Position numbers and translations under genes: made by a program | Shown: piece by piece, positions 1 to 8,077 of the stretch | How positions within the stretch are numbered: the first letter of the stretch is position 1 | Layout of the letters: each line of letters begins with the position of its first letter | Assembly (NCBI GenBank): GCA_021324795.1 | Contig: JAJPIK010000068.1 | Span: 1-64,000, forward strand | DNA from: Chloroflexota bacterium | GTDB taxonomy: Bacteria; Chloroflexota; UBA6077; FW602-bin22; CADDYW01 | Direction: 5' to 3' | DNA length: 64,000 nt | Notes under the pieces: generated by a model | The model's input: only the letters and a program-made list of their open reading frames with translations | What the model was told of the DNA's origin: nothing | Database searches by the model: none

Positions 1-77
1 AAATCCCGCGCGACCCTCCCGGCCCGCTCGGGATTCCTCTGGCCCCGTGCGAACGCCCCTGCCTCCGCACTTCCTTC

Positions 78-106
78 AGTATACCCCCTCTCCCCCTTTT
101 TGTCAA
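78..106 (-). promoter_or_regulatory. Strong sigma70-type promoter reading out of the window
   Basis: Read on the minus strand, TTGACA is followed by 17 bases and TATACT. The spacer is purine-rich. Transcription would start near position 71 and run leftwards into a gene outside the window. The near-perfect match suggests a highly expressed unit, but its identity cannot be seen. Confidence 0.65.
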
Positions 107-215
107 ACCAATTTCCGTCCGAATTTGCAATCCGCCAATTGTTGTCTTTGTAGAAGAAATAGCTACTACCGGGACGATCGATGTGTCTGTTTATGACATT
201 TTAGCGACAATCACA

Positions 216-245
216 TTGACGCTACGTTGTTTTGCTTAATACACT
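216..245 (+). promoter_or_regulatory. Promoter for the NusG-like gene
   Basis: TTGACG, an 18-base spacer, then TACACT. The predicted start near 252 leaves a leader of about 50 bases before the first ATG at 305. Confidence 0.5.
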
Positions 246-304
246 GTGAGGTGTGCTGTAACTCGCTGAGACGCAATCTGCCCTTTGGCTGACATTTCTT
301 CCCC

Positions 305-886
305 ATGGTTTCAGATTACTGCTTAGGTGGCCGGGAGATGGGGTCTCTCTGTTCGCAAGCGACCGATTTAATGGTAGGACGGTCGATCGAATACTCGGAG
401 TCTTGGTATGTCCTGCGCACTCATGTCCGTCGAGAGTTGCAAGTTGATCGTTTTTTGCGGCAACATGGTTTAGAAACTTTCCTCCCCGTCAAGATGGTCG
501 GGGTACGCGGTGGCGAACTAGTGCAAGAGTCGTTCTTTCCGAGCTATCTCTTCTTCCGATTGTCATCCACATCGCCTCAATGGCCGCTCGTTCGCTGGGC
601 CCCCGGTGCGAAGCAGGTCGTCGCCTTTGATGGCATGCCGGCTAGCGTTCCGGACGCGCTCGTTGCGACGATCCGCCACCGACTTGGTAGCCAGAGCGGA
701 GGTGCGATAGTCCCATCCTTCAAGCGGGGCGAGCGTCTCAAGATAGTAGCCGGTCCATTGGCCGGCTTGGATGCTATTTTCGATGAGGGAGTGACCGGGG
801 CGCGCCGCGCGAGTATTCTGATTGAGATGGTGGGACGCTTAGTCCGCACTCAGGTCGCGATCGAACAATTGCGGCGCACTGACTGA
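305..886 (+). CDS. NusG/RfaH-family transcription factor
   Basis: The protein (193 aa) has a NusG N-terminal (NGN) domain, beginning at about residue 33 with SWYVLRTHVRRE and including the FFPSYLFFRL core strand. A KOW-like segment near residues 140-165 contains FKRGERLKIVAGPLAGLDAIF. NusG-family proteins bind RNA polymerase and change pausing or termination. Housekeeping NusG normally sits between secE and rplK; this copy stands alone, so a specialised RfaH/LoaP-like paralogue is inferred. The first 22 residues are not family-like, and ATG codons at 338 and 371 are alternative starts. None of the three has a clear Shine-Dalgarno site. The target operon is not known; a polysaccharide operon lies 41 kb away. 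Confidence 0.8.
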   Translation: MVSDYCLGGREMGSLCSQATDLMVGRSIEYSESWYVLRTHVRRELQVDRFLRQHGLETFLPVKMVGVRGGELVQESFFPSYLFFRLSSTSPQWPLVRWAPGAKQVVAFDGMPASVPDALVATIRHRLGSQSGGAIVPSFKRGERLKIVAGPLAGLDAIFDEGVTGARRASILIEMVGRLVRTQVAIEQLRRTD

Positions 887-895
887 TACAGAATC

Positions 896-922
896 AGGGG
901 GCCATCTCGGGTTTGGTCCCCT
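896..922. terminator. Possible hairpin after the NusG-like gene
   Basis: AGGGGGCCA and TGGTCCCCT can pair around a 9-base loop, with one mismatch, just downstream of the stop codon. There is no T-run, so this is only a weak terminator candidate. Confidence 0.3.
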
Positions 923-1004
923 ACTACCCCCGTCGGATGAGGAAATGTTGGGGGATAACTCCAAGCTCTCTCCCTGACGGGATCCTGAGGACAGGAGAGG
1001 ATTC

Positions 1005-2198
1005 ATGCCGCTGCAGGCTGATCTACGCGAAGTAGCGGAGGAGATTGGCCCAGGGGTCGTTGCTGACCGTCGCGATATTCATCAGCATCCCGAGCTCGGC
1101 TTTCAGGAGCATCGGACTGCTGCTTTGGTCGCCGCGCGTTTACGGGACCTCGGCCTCGACGTTCGGATAGGGGTGGGCGGAACTGGGGTCGTCGGACTCT
1201 TGCGGGGGGGTAAGCCGGGAAAAACGGTCTTACTCCGTGCCGATATGGATGCACTGCCGATCGAAGAAGCAAACGATACTTCTTATCGGTCGCGGAATCC
1301 GGGCGTGATGCACGCTTGTGGCCACGATGCCCACAGCGCAATGCTTTTGGGCGTCGCCTGGCTCTTGGCTCACTATCGGGACCAGATTCCTGGGAACGTC
1401 AAATTCATGTTCCAACCCGCCGAGGAAGGTGGAGGTGGTGCCCAGCGCATGATCGACGAAGGCGTTCTCGCTGACCCGCCGGTCGACGCGGCCTTTGGGA
1501 TGCACGTCGACACCGAACGCTTCGTTGGTCAGGTGGCACTGCGGTCAGGCCCGGCCATGGCCTCGTCCGATCGCTTCGTGATTACGATCCGTGGCAAAGG
1601 AGGACACGCCGCTAGCCCCCACCGCACGGTTGACCCGATCGTCGTTGGTGCCCATCTCATCACGGCACTCCAGACGGTTGTTGCTCGGGAAGTTGCCCCC
1701 AATGAGCCCGCGGTGATCACCGTGGGTAGCCTGTCGGCCGGAACGACGAACAACGTGATCCCCGACACTGCGACACTGACGGGAACAGTTCGTGCCTTCA
1801 ACCCGGACGTCCGCCAGACCATCGAACGGCGAATTGGCGAGCTGGCGCGGGGTATCACCCGCGCCATGCGGGCCAACGCTGACGTTGACTATCGGGTAGG
1901 TTATCCGGTCCTCGTCAACCATCCGGAGTCGGTTGCCTTGGTCAAAGACGCACTCGGCAATCTCTTGGGACCTAGTGCGATCATCGAGCGCGAACCGGTC
2001 ATGGGTGCCGAAGACTTTGCCTTCATCTTGCAGAAGGTCCCTGGCGCGATGATCCATCTCGGCGTACGTGATCGCGCCTGGGGACGCCCGCGGCCAGTCC
2101 ACACGGCAACGTTTGATCTCAACGAAGCGGCGCTTCCGGTTGGCGTGGCGGCGATGGCGGCGACGGCGTTGAGGTTTTTGGAAGAGGGAGTATCGTAA
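1005..2198 (+). CDS. M20 family amidohydrolase
   Basis: This 397-aa protein is a metal-dependent M20D amidohydrolase of the hippurate hydrolase / N-acyl-amino-acid deacylase / IAA-amino acid hydrolase group. It would cleave the amide bond of N-acylated amino acids in the cytoplasm. Family signatures are visible: RADMDALPIEE near residue 80, HACGHDAHSAMLLG near 103, FQPAEEGGGG near 136 with the general-base glutamates, and GGHAASPH near 200 in the dimerisation lid. Length is typical. An AGGAGAGG Shine-Dalgarno sequence precedes the ATG. It converges on the response-regulator gene with only 7 bases between. Exact substrate is not decidable from sequence. Confidence 0.9.
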   Translation: MPLQADLREVAEEIGPGVVADRRDIHQHPELGFQEHRTAALVAARLRDLGLDVRIGVGGTGVVGLLRGGKPGKTVLLRADMDALPIEEANDTSYRSRNPGVMHACGHDAHSAMLLGVAWLLAHYRDQIPGNVKFMFQPAEEGGGGAQRMIDEGVLADPPVDAAFGMHVDTERFVGQVALRSGPAMASSDRFVITIRGKGGHAASPHRTVDPIVVGAHLITALQTVVAREVAPNEPAVITVGSLSAGTTNNVIPDTATLTGTVRAFNPDVRQTIERRIGELARGITRAMRANADVDYRVGYPVLVNHPESVALVKDALGNLLGPSAIIEREPVMGAEDFAFILQKVPGAMIHLGVRDRAWGRPRPVHTATFDLNEAALPVGVAAMAATALRFLEEGVS

Positions 2199-2205
2199 GG
2201 CAGGG

Positions 2206-2862
2206 CTAGCTATGCGCGTTAAGCAAGCCGCGACGCAAGGCGATCTTAACGAGCTCGGAACGGTGGTGAAGATCGAGCTTTTCCATGATCCGCGAACGGT
2301 AGGTATCCACCGTCTTGGCGCTGATGATGAGCTTGTCGGCGATTTCCTGGTTAGTGTAGCCGGCCGCGGTGAGGGCAAGCACTTCTCGCTCGCGCTCGGA
2401 TAGGTCGTCGAAGCGATCATGTTCGTCTTCCCCCTTGCGCTCCCGATAATCCTCGAGTAAGAGGGCAGTTGCCGAGGGATAGAGAAAAGCTTCCCCCCGG
2501 TGAACCGTGCGAATCGCTTCCATGAGCTCGGTGTCTGCCGAGGCTTTGAGCACGTAGCCCGAGCCGCCCGCGCGTAGGACCTGGAGAAGATACTGCTCCT
2601 CTGAATGCATGGTCAGGACGAGCACTTTTACATCCAAGCCTTGCTCGCGAATGCGACGAATCACCTCCAGACCGTTCACCCGGGGCATGGCGATGTCGAG
2701 GACGAGAACGTCCGGTCGCAGTCGCTGGGCCTGGACAATCGCATCCTCCCCATCGGTCGCTTCGCCAATCACTTCCATATCCGGCTCACCGGCCAGAAGC
2801 GCCCGCAGACCGGCGCGCAAGACGGCGTGATCGTCGGCAAGTAAGACACGTATTCGCTGCAT
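2206..2862 (-). CDS. NarL/FixJ-type response regulator
   Basis: A 218-aa two-domain regulator. Residues 1-120 form a receiver with the acidic pocket D10-D11 and the phosphoacceptor D56 in VLDIAMP. Residues about 150-212 are a LuxR-type helix-turn-helix (DLSEREREVLALTAAGYTNQ, then KTVDTYRSRIMEKL). Phosphorylation by the adjacent histidine kinase should control DNA binding. It follows the kinase gene by 3 bases on the same strand, so the two are cotranscribed from the promoter at 3985-4014. The regulated genes are unknown. Confidence 0.93.
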   Translation of the reverse strand: MQRIRVLLADDHAVLRAGLRALLAGEPDMEVIGEATDGEDAIVQAQRLRPDVLVLDIAMPRVNGLEVIRRIREQGLDVKVLVLTMHSEEQYLLQVLRAGGSGYVLKASADTELMEAIRTVHRGEAFLYPSATALLLEDYRERKGEDEHDRFDDLSEREREVLALTAAGYTNQEIADKLIISAKTVDTYRSRIMEKLDLHHRSELVKIALRRGLLNAHS

Positions 2863-2865
2863 GGA

Positions 2866-3960
2866 CTAGCTCTCCAAGGGAATGCTGATCGAGACTCGCG
2901 TAGATTGGCCGGGGGAGGACGCGATCCGGAGGGTGCCGCCGACGAGAGAAACCCGTTCCTGCATTCCGAACAATCCCAAGCCGCGCTCCCGCGAGCGCAT
3001 GACGCGCTCGACGTCGAACCCTTGACCATTGTCGACCACGTTCGCCCGCACGCAATTCCCTTCACGGAAGATCGACACTGCGACATGGCTGGCATTGGCG
3101 TGCTTGGCAACGTTGGTCAAAGCCTCCTGAACGATTCGGTAGACGACGACCTCGACGGCATCGGGCAAGCGTTGCTCGAGGCCAGATAGGCGAAGGTCAA
3201 TGGCGATGTGTGTTTGGCGGGCAAAACTGTCAGTATACCATTGTAAAGCCGCGGCAAGCCCCAGGTCGTCAAGCGTGCTCGGCCGCAGGTCGACCGCCAT
3301 CTTGCGCACTTCTTGAAGAGTACGACCAGTTTGGTTCCGCAGATCGTTGATGTGAGCCGACAACTCTTCTGGCGTGCTCGCTTTTTCGATCATCCGCAAG
3401 CCGATCAAGAGAGAGGTCAATGATTGGGCAGTCTCGTCATGCAACTCGCGCGCAATCCGCTGGCGTTCCGCTTCTTGGGCGGTGAGTACCTGTTGAGACA
3501 GAAGCCGCACGCGCTCACGGTAGGTCTCGAGGCCATCGAGCATTGAATTAATCGTGTCGACGAGTTGGTCGATCTGTGGATCGCTAAAGGCAACATGAGC
3601 GGCGCGCGCTTGCATGTTCCCATGGCGCACCGCTTCGACGGCGCGCTCCAGCGAGGCCAATGGTTGGAAAGCAGCCTTGAGGACGACGAAGTTGACCAGG
3701 ACGCTCAAGGTGATGCCAACGCCAGCGAAGAGTAAAATAAGCTCACCACTCGCGTGATCTGGTGTAACTGCGAGGTATTGGATGGTGAGCCAGGTGCCGG
3801 CGACCGCGCCCAAGACGACGATCAGCGAGTTCGCGAGCAGGACTTTGTAGAAGATGGGGACGCTCAGCAAGCGCTGGCCGAAAGCGCGCAACCAGAGAAT
3901 GACGCGTCTCTCGGTATCAAGGCTATGGACGACGGGCTTTGCCCCTTCGATCGCTTCCAT
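2866..3960 (-). CDS. NarL-type sensor histidine kinase with HAMP domain
   Basis: A 364-aa membrane kinase. Two hydrophobic segments (about 38-64 and 72-95) are separated by only a few residues, so there is almost no extracytoplasmic sensor. A HAMP linker (about 95-148) and a HisKA_3 dimerisation domain follow, with the phospho-accepting histidine H174 in ERQRIARELHDETAQS, then a HATPase domain with DNGQGFD and GLGLFGMQER. The short loop suggests sensing in or near the membrane. An AAGGAG Shine-Dalgarno site precedes the ATG. It forms an operon with the response regulator downstream. Confidence 0.92.
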   Translation of the reverse strand: MEAIEGAKPVVHSLDTERRVILWLRAFGQRLLSVPIFYKVLLANSLIVVLGAVAGTWLTIQYLAVTPDHASGELILLFAGVGITLSVLVNFVVLKAAFQPLASLERAVEAVRHGNMQARAAHVAFSDPQIDQLVDTINSMLDGLETYRERVRLLSQQVLTAQEAERQRIARELHDETAQSLTSLLIGLRMIEKASTPEELSAHINDLRNQTGRTLQEVRKMAVDLRPSTLDDLGLAAALQWYTDSFARQTHIAIDLRLSGLEQRLPDAVEVVVYRIVQEALTNVAKHANASHVAVSIFREGNCVRANVVDNGQGFDVERVMRSRERGLGLFGMQERVSLVGGTLRIASSPGQSTRVSISIPLES

Positions 3961-3984
3961 GCGACGTCTCCTTCCCCCTCATTA

Positions 3985-4014
3985 ATTATAGTGAGTGCGT
4001 GAAAGCGACGCCAA
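3985..4014 (-). promoter_or_regulatory. Promoter for the kinase/regulator operon
   Basis: On the minus strand: TTGGCG, 18 bases, TATAAT. The predicted start lies about 18 bases upstream of the kinase ATG, leaving room for its AAGGAG ribosome site. Confidence 0.55.
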
Positions 4015-4025
4015 TGTTTTGAGAA

Positions 4026-4034
4026 TGGTACAAT
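4026..4034 (+). promoter_or_regulatory. Extended -10 promoter for the RDD gene
   Basis: TGGTACAAT matches an extended -10 element (TG, one base, TACAAT). No good -35 is visible. It lies about 45 bases before the TTG start of the divergent RDD-domain gene. Confidence 0.35.
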
Positions 4035-4079
4035 CCATCATGAAGCTTTCTGGTCGCATCCGACAGAAAGGGGCAGCTT

Positions 4080-5600
4080 TTGGACGCAAAGAGGAACTCT
4101 TCGTCGACATCTCAGCCAACCGTCCTTGGGACGTTTGAAATCAGCCTACTCGTGGACCCGGGCGAGGTCGAGCACGCGACGGTGACGCACGTGCGCTCCA
4201 CTGGTGACAAGGTGGCGCGCGACCTTGTCCTCGCCGTGGGGGCACTGTTGTTTGCCCAGCGCCAAGTCCGGATGGTGAAAGACCCCAATCGTCTGTCGGC
4301 GGTTGAAGAGATCGAGAGCGCTTGCCGTGCATCACGAGCTGGAACACTGACTGCGCCGATCGCGCCAGCGAATGCGCGGACAGCCTCGATTTTCACGGTC
4401 CAAGTCCTGGCCGGCAGCTCCTTTGGCGCCAATATCGAGGACAAGCTCAACGGTATGGTCATGGACATTGCCGGGGGCTTCGCAACTGGTGGATTGGCGT
4501 CCGAGCTACTCACGACGCTGAGCGAGCCTTATCGCACGTTCTATCGTGAAATGCTCGAAGCAGCGATCGGTTTCTGGCGCGAGCGTCGGCCGTCGCTGAT
4601 GGAATCAACCTGGTCCTGGACGGCGGCACTCCAGCGATTGAATCAGCTCATACGTCAGGGAACAGAAGGGATTGGCGAGCCGCAAGCTTGTGAGACTTGT
4701 CACGCCTTGCGTCCTGCTGGCGCGGCCTGTCTTCGTTGTGGTGCCGTGCCGAGTAGCTCGGCGACCACAACTGTGACTCCCGCAGTGCCGACCTTTACGA
4801 CCGCACCTCCTCCGCCTCCACCTCCGGTTGTCGCACCACCAATCCCTCCGACTCTCCAGGAAAGGCCGGTTGTTTCCCCTTCCCCCGCGCCCGTGCTTAC
4901 GCCAGCGCTCGCCGGTGCTCCCTCCGCCACTGGAACGGCACGTGACGTTTCCCCTATGGCGACCGAGACGAAGGAAGCGCACATCGAGGAACCTTCGATC
5001 CTCCGAGCTCAGGAGCCTGCTGCGCTGGCCGACGCCAATGAGGCTGAAGCCCCACTCCTAGCCGGCATCGTTCGCCGTGGCCTTGCGATGCTCGTCGACG
5101 TGATCTTGGGGGTACTCTTAGCAGGGTTCGGAGGGTTTGGTCTGACCGCGATCCTCATGGCAGCTGGTAGCTTTGGACCGTCGGATAGCCCTTCTCAGTT
5201 CGCGAGTGGGGTCGCGGTTGTAATTTTCGCGCTCTACTTCGTCGCCGGTTGGGCCCACGGCGGTACTTATGGGATGATGCTATTTCATCTGCACATCGTC
5301 CACCAGTCAGATCAGCGCCGGATCGGTCTCTTCCCAGCATTGGGGCGTGGTATTGGCTACGTGCTCCTGCTTGCCTTCGCCGGCGCAGTTTTCGTTATCG
5401 GGAATCTGATCGATAACCAGCTCGTCTTCATCCAAGGCACCGCCGATACCGCCGTCCGGGTCATCATCGGCCTGATTTCGCTCTACATCTTGTGGTCGGG
5501 CAGTGGCCAGGCGATCATCAGCCAGGCTCGGCGCCAGACCTGGGCCGACCGATTCGCACGGACGCTGGTGGTTCTGAGGGCGAGTGGAAAGGCAGCCTAG
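4080..5600 (+). CDS. Zinc-ribbon and RDD-domain membrane protein
   Basis: A 506-aa protein of unknown function, read from a TTG start preceded by AAGGGG. The N-terminal ~190 residues form a soluble domain I do not recognise. A zinc-ribbon with C204, C207, C217 and C220 follows, then a long Pro/Ala/Thr-rich linker (about 225-320). The C-terminal ~175 residues form an RDD membrane domain with several hydrophobic helices; it starts near GIVRRGLAMLVDVILG, where the typical arginine and aspartate are present. RDD proteins are mostly uncharacterised, and some are linked to ion exchange. The gene is alone, divergent from the kinase operon, and ends in a hairpin. Confidence 0.8.
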   Translation: MDAKRNSSSTSQPTVLGTFEISLLVDPGEVEHATVTHVRSTGDKVARDLVLAVGALLFAQRQVRMVKDPNRLSAVEEIESACRASRAGTLTAPIAPANARTASIFTVQVLAGSSFGANIEDKLNGMVMDIAGGFATGGLASELLTTLSEPYRTFYREMLEAAIGFWRERRPSLMESTWSWTAALQRLNQLIRQGTEGIGEPQACETCHALRPAGAACLRCGAVPSSSATTTVTPAVPTFTTAPPPPPPPVVAPPIPPTLQERPVVSPSPAPVLTPALAGAPSATGTARDVSPMATETKEAHIEEPSILRAQEPAALADANEAEAPLLAGIVRRGLAMLVDVILGVLLAGFGGFGLTAILMAAGSFGPSDSPSQFASGVAVVIFALYFVAGWAHGGTYGMMLFHLHIVHQSDQRRIGLFPALGRGIGYVLLLAFAGAVFVIGNLIDNQLVFIQGTADTAVRVIIGLISLYILWSGSGQAIISQARRQTWADRFARTLVVLRASGKAA

Positions 5601-5615
5601 GCTACCTTTCCACTC
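5582..5615. terminator. Bidirectional hairpin terminator
   Basis: GAGTGGAAAGGCAGCC pairs with GGCTACCTTTCCACTC across a 2-base centre with a single mismatch. It overlaps the TAG of the RDD gene and sits 4 bases before the stop of the convergent aminotransferase gene. T-runs are short. Confidence 0.5.
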
Positions 5616-5618
5616 CGA

Positions 5619-6758
5619 TCAATTCCCAATCGACCGGAGGATCCGCAATCCGGCTTCGAGGTTCGCCTCGGACGTGGCGTAGGAGATCCGAACGTGGGTG
5701 CCGTGCTTCGAGAAGACCGAGCTAGGGATGATCAGGACATTCTGGCGGATTGCCTCTTCAACGAACGGCGCAGCGTCACTCTCACTGACTTTCGGCATAA
5801 TGTAAAACGCACCCTGGGGCTTAATCACCTCGAATCGCTCGCGCAGGCCGTGGTAGATCAGATCCCGCCGGCGCTGGTAGGTCGCGATCTCCGGGGCAGG
5901 ACCGCTGGCGAGAGCGGTGAGCGCCGCGACCTGGGCGAACGACGGTGCGCAGACGAAGCTGTACTGTTGGAGCTCTTTCATTTTCTCCATCAGGTGGTGT
6001 GGCCCGGCAGCGTAGCCAATCCGCCAGCCGGTCAGGGCGTGGCTTTTCGAGAAGGCGTTGAGGGTCACTGTATTCGGGTAGATGCTGCCGATGCTGAAGT
6101 GGCGCGTGTTGTCGTAAACAAAGTTCTCGTAGACCTCATCGGATAACACCAGCACCCCGTGGCGATCGGCGATTGCCGCGACCTCGCGGAGTATCTCTTC
6201 TGACCAAACCGCGCCGGTCGGGTTGTTCGGGCTATTCAGCAGAATCGCCTTCGTCCGCTTCGTAATCGCCCGCGCGACTCTCGCCGGATTGAGTTGGAAG
6301 TCTGGATAGGTGTCGACGAGTACCGGTCGCGCTCCGAAGAACGCTGCGAGCTGGGGATACATGACGAAGTACGGATCCGGCACGATCAGTTCGTCACCCG
6401 GATCGAGTACGGCGGCGAGGGCGAGGAAGATGCCTCCCGAGCTGCCGGCGGTGATCAGGACATCGTCGACCGGCACGTGTACGCCATTGACCCGCTCTAG
6501 CTTTTGAGCGACTGCCTCTTGGAGTGCCCGCAGCCCTTGAGTCGGCGTATAGCGGTTATACCCCTCGTCGATCGCGCGCTTGGCCGCCTCGAGAATGGCC
6601 CGGGGAACCGGAAAATCCGGTTGACCAATTGAAAGGTTGATCGGCTTCTTGAGTGTCGCGCCCAAATCGAAAACCCGCCGAATCCCCGAGCTTTCGATGA
6701 CTTTGATCCGTTCGGATAACCATTGCTCGGCCGGATCGTCCGTAAAATGTTCTTGCAC
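5619..6758 (-). CDS. PLP-dependent class I/II aminotransferase
   Basis: A 379-aa fold-type I aminotransferase. Visible motifs are NLSIGQPDFPVP near the N terminus, LLNSPNNPTGAVW (PLP/aspartate contact), SDEVYENFVYD, the PLP-binding lysine in NAFSKSHALTGWRIGYAAGP, and the carboxylate-binding arginine region VRISYATSEANLEAGL near the end. It would transfer an amino group between an amino acid and a 2-oxo acid in the cytoplasm; donor and acceptor cannot be fixed. It lies 9 bases downstream of the enolase-superfamily gene on the same strand and probably shares its promoter. Confidence 0.9.
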   Translation of the reverse strand: MQEHFTDDPAEQWLSERIKVIESSGIRRVFDLGATLKKPINLSIGQPDFPVPRAILEAAKRAIDEGYNRYTPTQGLRALQEAVAQKLERVNGVHVPVDDVLITAGSSGGIFLALAAVLDPGDELIVPDPYFVMYPQLAAFFGARPVLVDTYPDFQLNPARVARAITKRTKAILLNSPNNPTGAVWSEEILREVAAIADRHGVLVLSDEVYENFVYDNTRHFSIGSIYPNTVTLNAFSKSHALTGWRIGYAAGPHHLMEKMKELQQYSFVCAPSFAQVAALTALASGPAPEIATYQRRRDLIYHGLRERFEVIKPQGAFYIMPKVSESDAAPFVEEAIRQNVLIIPSSVFSKHGTHVRISYATSEANLEAGLRILRSIGN

Positions 6759-6767
6759 GTCGATTCC

Positions 6768-7910
6768 TCAGATAAATGCCCACGACCCGTCGGCACGAGT
6801 TGGGAAGGCGCGGTGCCAGGTGCGGTAGGGATATTTCGGCAGGGCGTCTTCGTTTAGCTCGATGCCGAGGCCGGGGCGGCTTGGGAGCTCTAGATAGCCG
6901 TCTTTCAGTTGCATGGGCTCGTCGACGAGATCCCGTCGTGGGCCCTCGTCATCCGGATGATACTCCAGAATTAAGAAATTGGGGATCGCCGCGGCGAGGT
7001 GGACGTTCACCGCCGTCGCGATCGGTCCCATCGGATTGTGTGGCGCGACGTTCACGTAGAATGCTTCGGCCATGCCGGCGATTTTCTTGCACTCGAGAAT
7101 CCCACCCGCGCAGCAAATATCGGGCTGGATGATGTCAGCAGCTTGCTTGATCAAGAGCTCGCGAAACTCGAACTTGGTGTAGAGCATCTCGCCGGTGGCG
7201 ATTGGGACGTCGGTGTGCGCGGCGACCTTGGCCAATGCGTCGACGTTTTCGGGACGGAGTGGTTCTTCGAAAAAGAGCGGATGGAAAGGCCGAATCGCCT
7301 CGGCCATGGCGATCGCCCGATTAGGCTCGAAGATCTTGGCGTGGGGATCGACGGCGATGTCAATGTCCTCGCCGACAGCCTTGCGCACCGCCGCGATCCG
7401 GGTTGCAGCCTGGCGAGTGACGGCATTCTGGGGCTGCGCATCGGAGCCGGGGCCATGGGGAGAGATTTTGACCGCAGTGTAGCGGTATTTCTCGATCAAG
7501 CGAACGGCGTCGTCGGCCAGGGCTTCGGGGCTCGTGCCGTGGGGACTCTGATAAACACGGATCCGGTCGCGACAATTACCGCCCAGGAGCTGGTAGACTG
7601 GCACGCCGAGTGCTTTTCCTTTGATATCCCAGAGGGCGTGCTCAATCCCGCTGATCGCCGAGTTAATCACTGAGCCACCCGGAAAACGCGATCCCTGGTA
7701 CATCAGTGCCCAGAGGTGCTCGATTCGGGCCGGATCATGGCCGACCAGCCACTTCTCGAAATCGTGAATGGCCATCGCGGTTGCATTGTCCGGTCCAACC
7801 GAATAGGCCTCGCCGATACCGTGAATGCCCTCGTCAGTGTGGACCTTGACGTAAACGAGGTTGCGATGCTCAAGATGCGCGAAAAACGTGTCGATCTTGG
7901 TGATCTTCAT
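6768..7910 (-). CDS. Enolase-superfamily dehydratase, galactonate dehydratase-like
   Basis: A 380-aa mandelate racemase/muconate lactonising enzyme. Metal and catalytic residues are visible: D188 and H190 in VDPHAK, E215 in FFEEPL, E241 in ATGEML, and H291 in VAPHNPMGP. The D-x-H pair and the GGILECKKIAGMAEA segment resemble D-galactonate dehydratase, so dehydration of a sugar acid to a 2-keto-3-deoxy acid is inferred; the exact sugar is uncertain. The frame is open 57 codons further upstream, but a TTGACC-17-TAGAAT promoter inside that stretch, an AGAGGGGGG ribosome site and the family N terminus MKITKIDTFF support the start at 7910. Confidence 0.85.
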   Translation of the reverse strand: MKITKIDTFFAHLEHRNLVYVKVHTDEGIHGIGEAYSVGPDNATAMAIHDFEKWLVGHDPARIEHLWALMYQGSRFPGGSVINSAISGIEHALWDIKGKALGVPVYQLLGGNCRDRIRVYQSPHGTSPEALADDAVRLIEKYRYTAVKISPHGPGSDAQPQNAVTRQAATRIAAVRKAVGEDIDIAVDPHAKIFEPNRAIAMAEAIRPFHPLFFEEPLRPENVDALAKVAAHTDVPIATGEMLYTKFEFRELLIKQAADIIQPDICCAGGILECKKIAGMAEAFYVNVAPHNPMGPIATAVNVHLAAAIPNFLILEYHPDDEGPRRDLVDEPMQLKDGYLELPSRPGLGIELNEDALPKYPYRTWHRAFPTRADGSWAFI

Positions 7911-7959
7911 CGTCGATCCCCCCTCTTTCCGTCGTCGCCAGAGCGACGCACCGTAGGGG

Positions 7960-7988
7960 ATTCTAGAGGAGGGAGCCATGGGGGTCAA
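7960..7988 (-). promoter_or_regulatory. Promoter for the dehydratase/aminotransferase operon
   Basis: Minus strand: TTGACC, 17 bases, TAGAAT. Start would be near 7953, about 43 bases before the chosen ATG. It rules against translation of the upstream in-frame extension. Confidence 0.55.
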
Positions 7989-8077
7989 TCGGGGAAAAAG
8001 TGCACCTTGTTCCATCCATGACTTCCAGGGGACAATTTTGGCTACCCCGAATAGCTCTGGCAAATTGGCTGAGCGTA

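Larger units (their letters stand above)
1..304. other. Intergenic region with two divergent promoters
   Basis: No convincing gene lies here. The first 70 bases are GC-rich, and positions 110-250 are AT-richer. The stretch holds a near-consensus promoter pointing left out of the window and another pointing right toward the NusG-like gene. No tRNA fold or long hairpin was seen. Confidence 0.6.

Noticed and set aside
1545..2420. Long minus-strand open frame opposite the M20 gene
   Set aside because: Arg/Ser/Pro-rich shadow of a clearly conserved gene on the other strand; no ribosome site.
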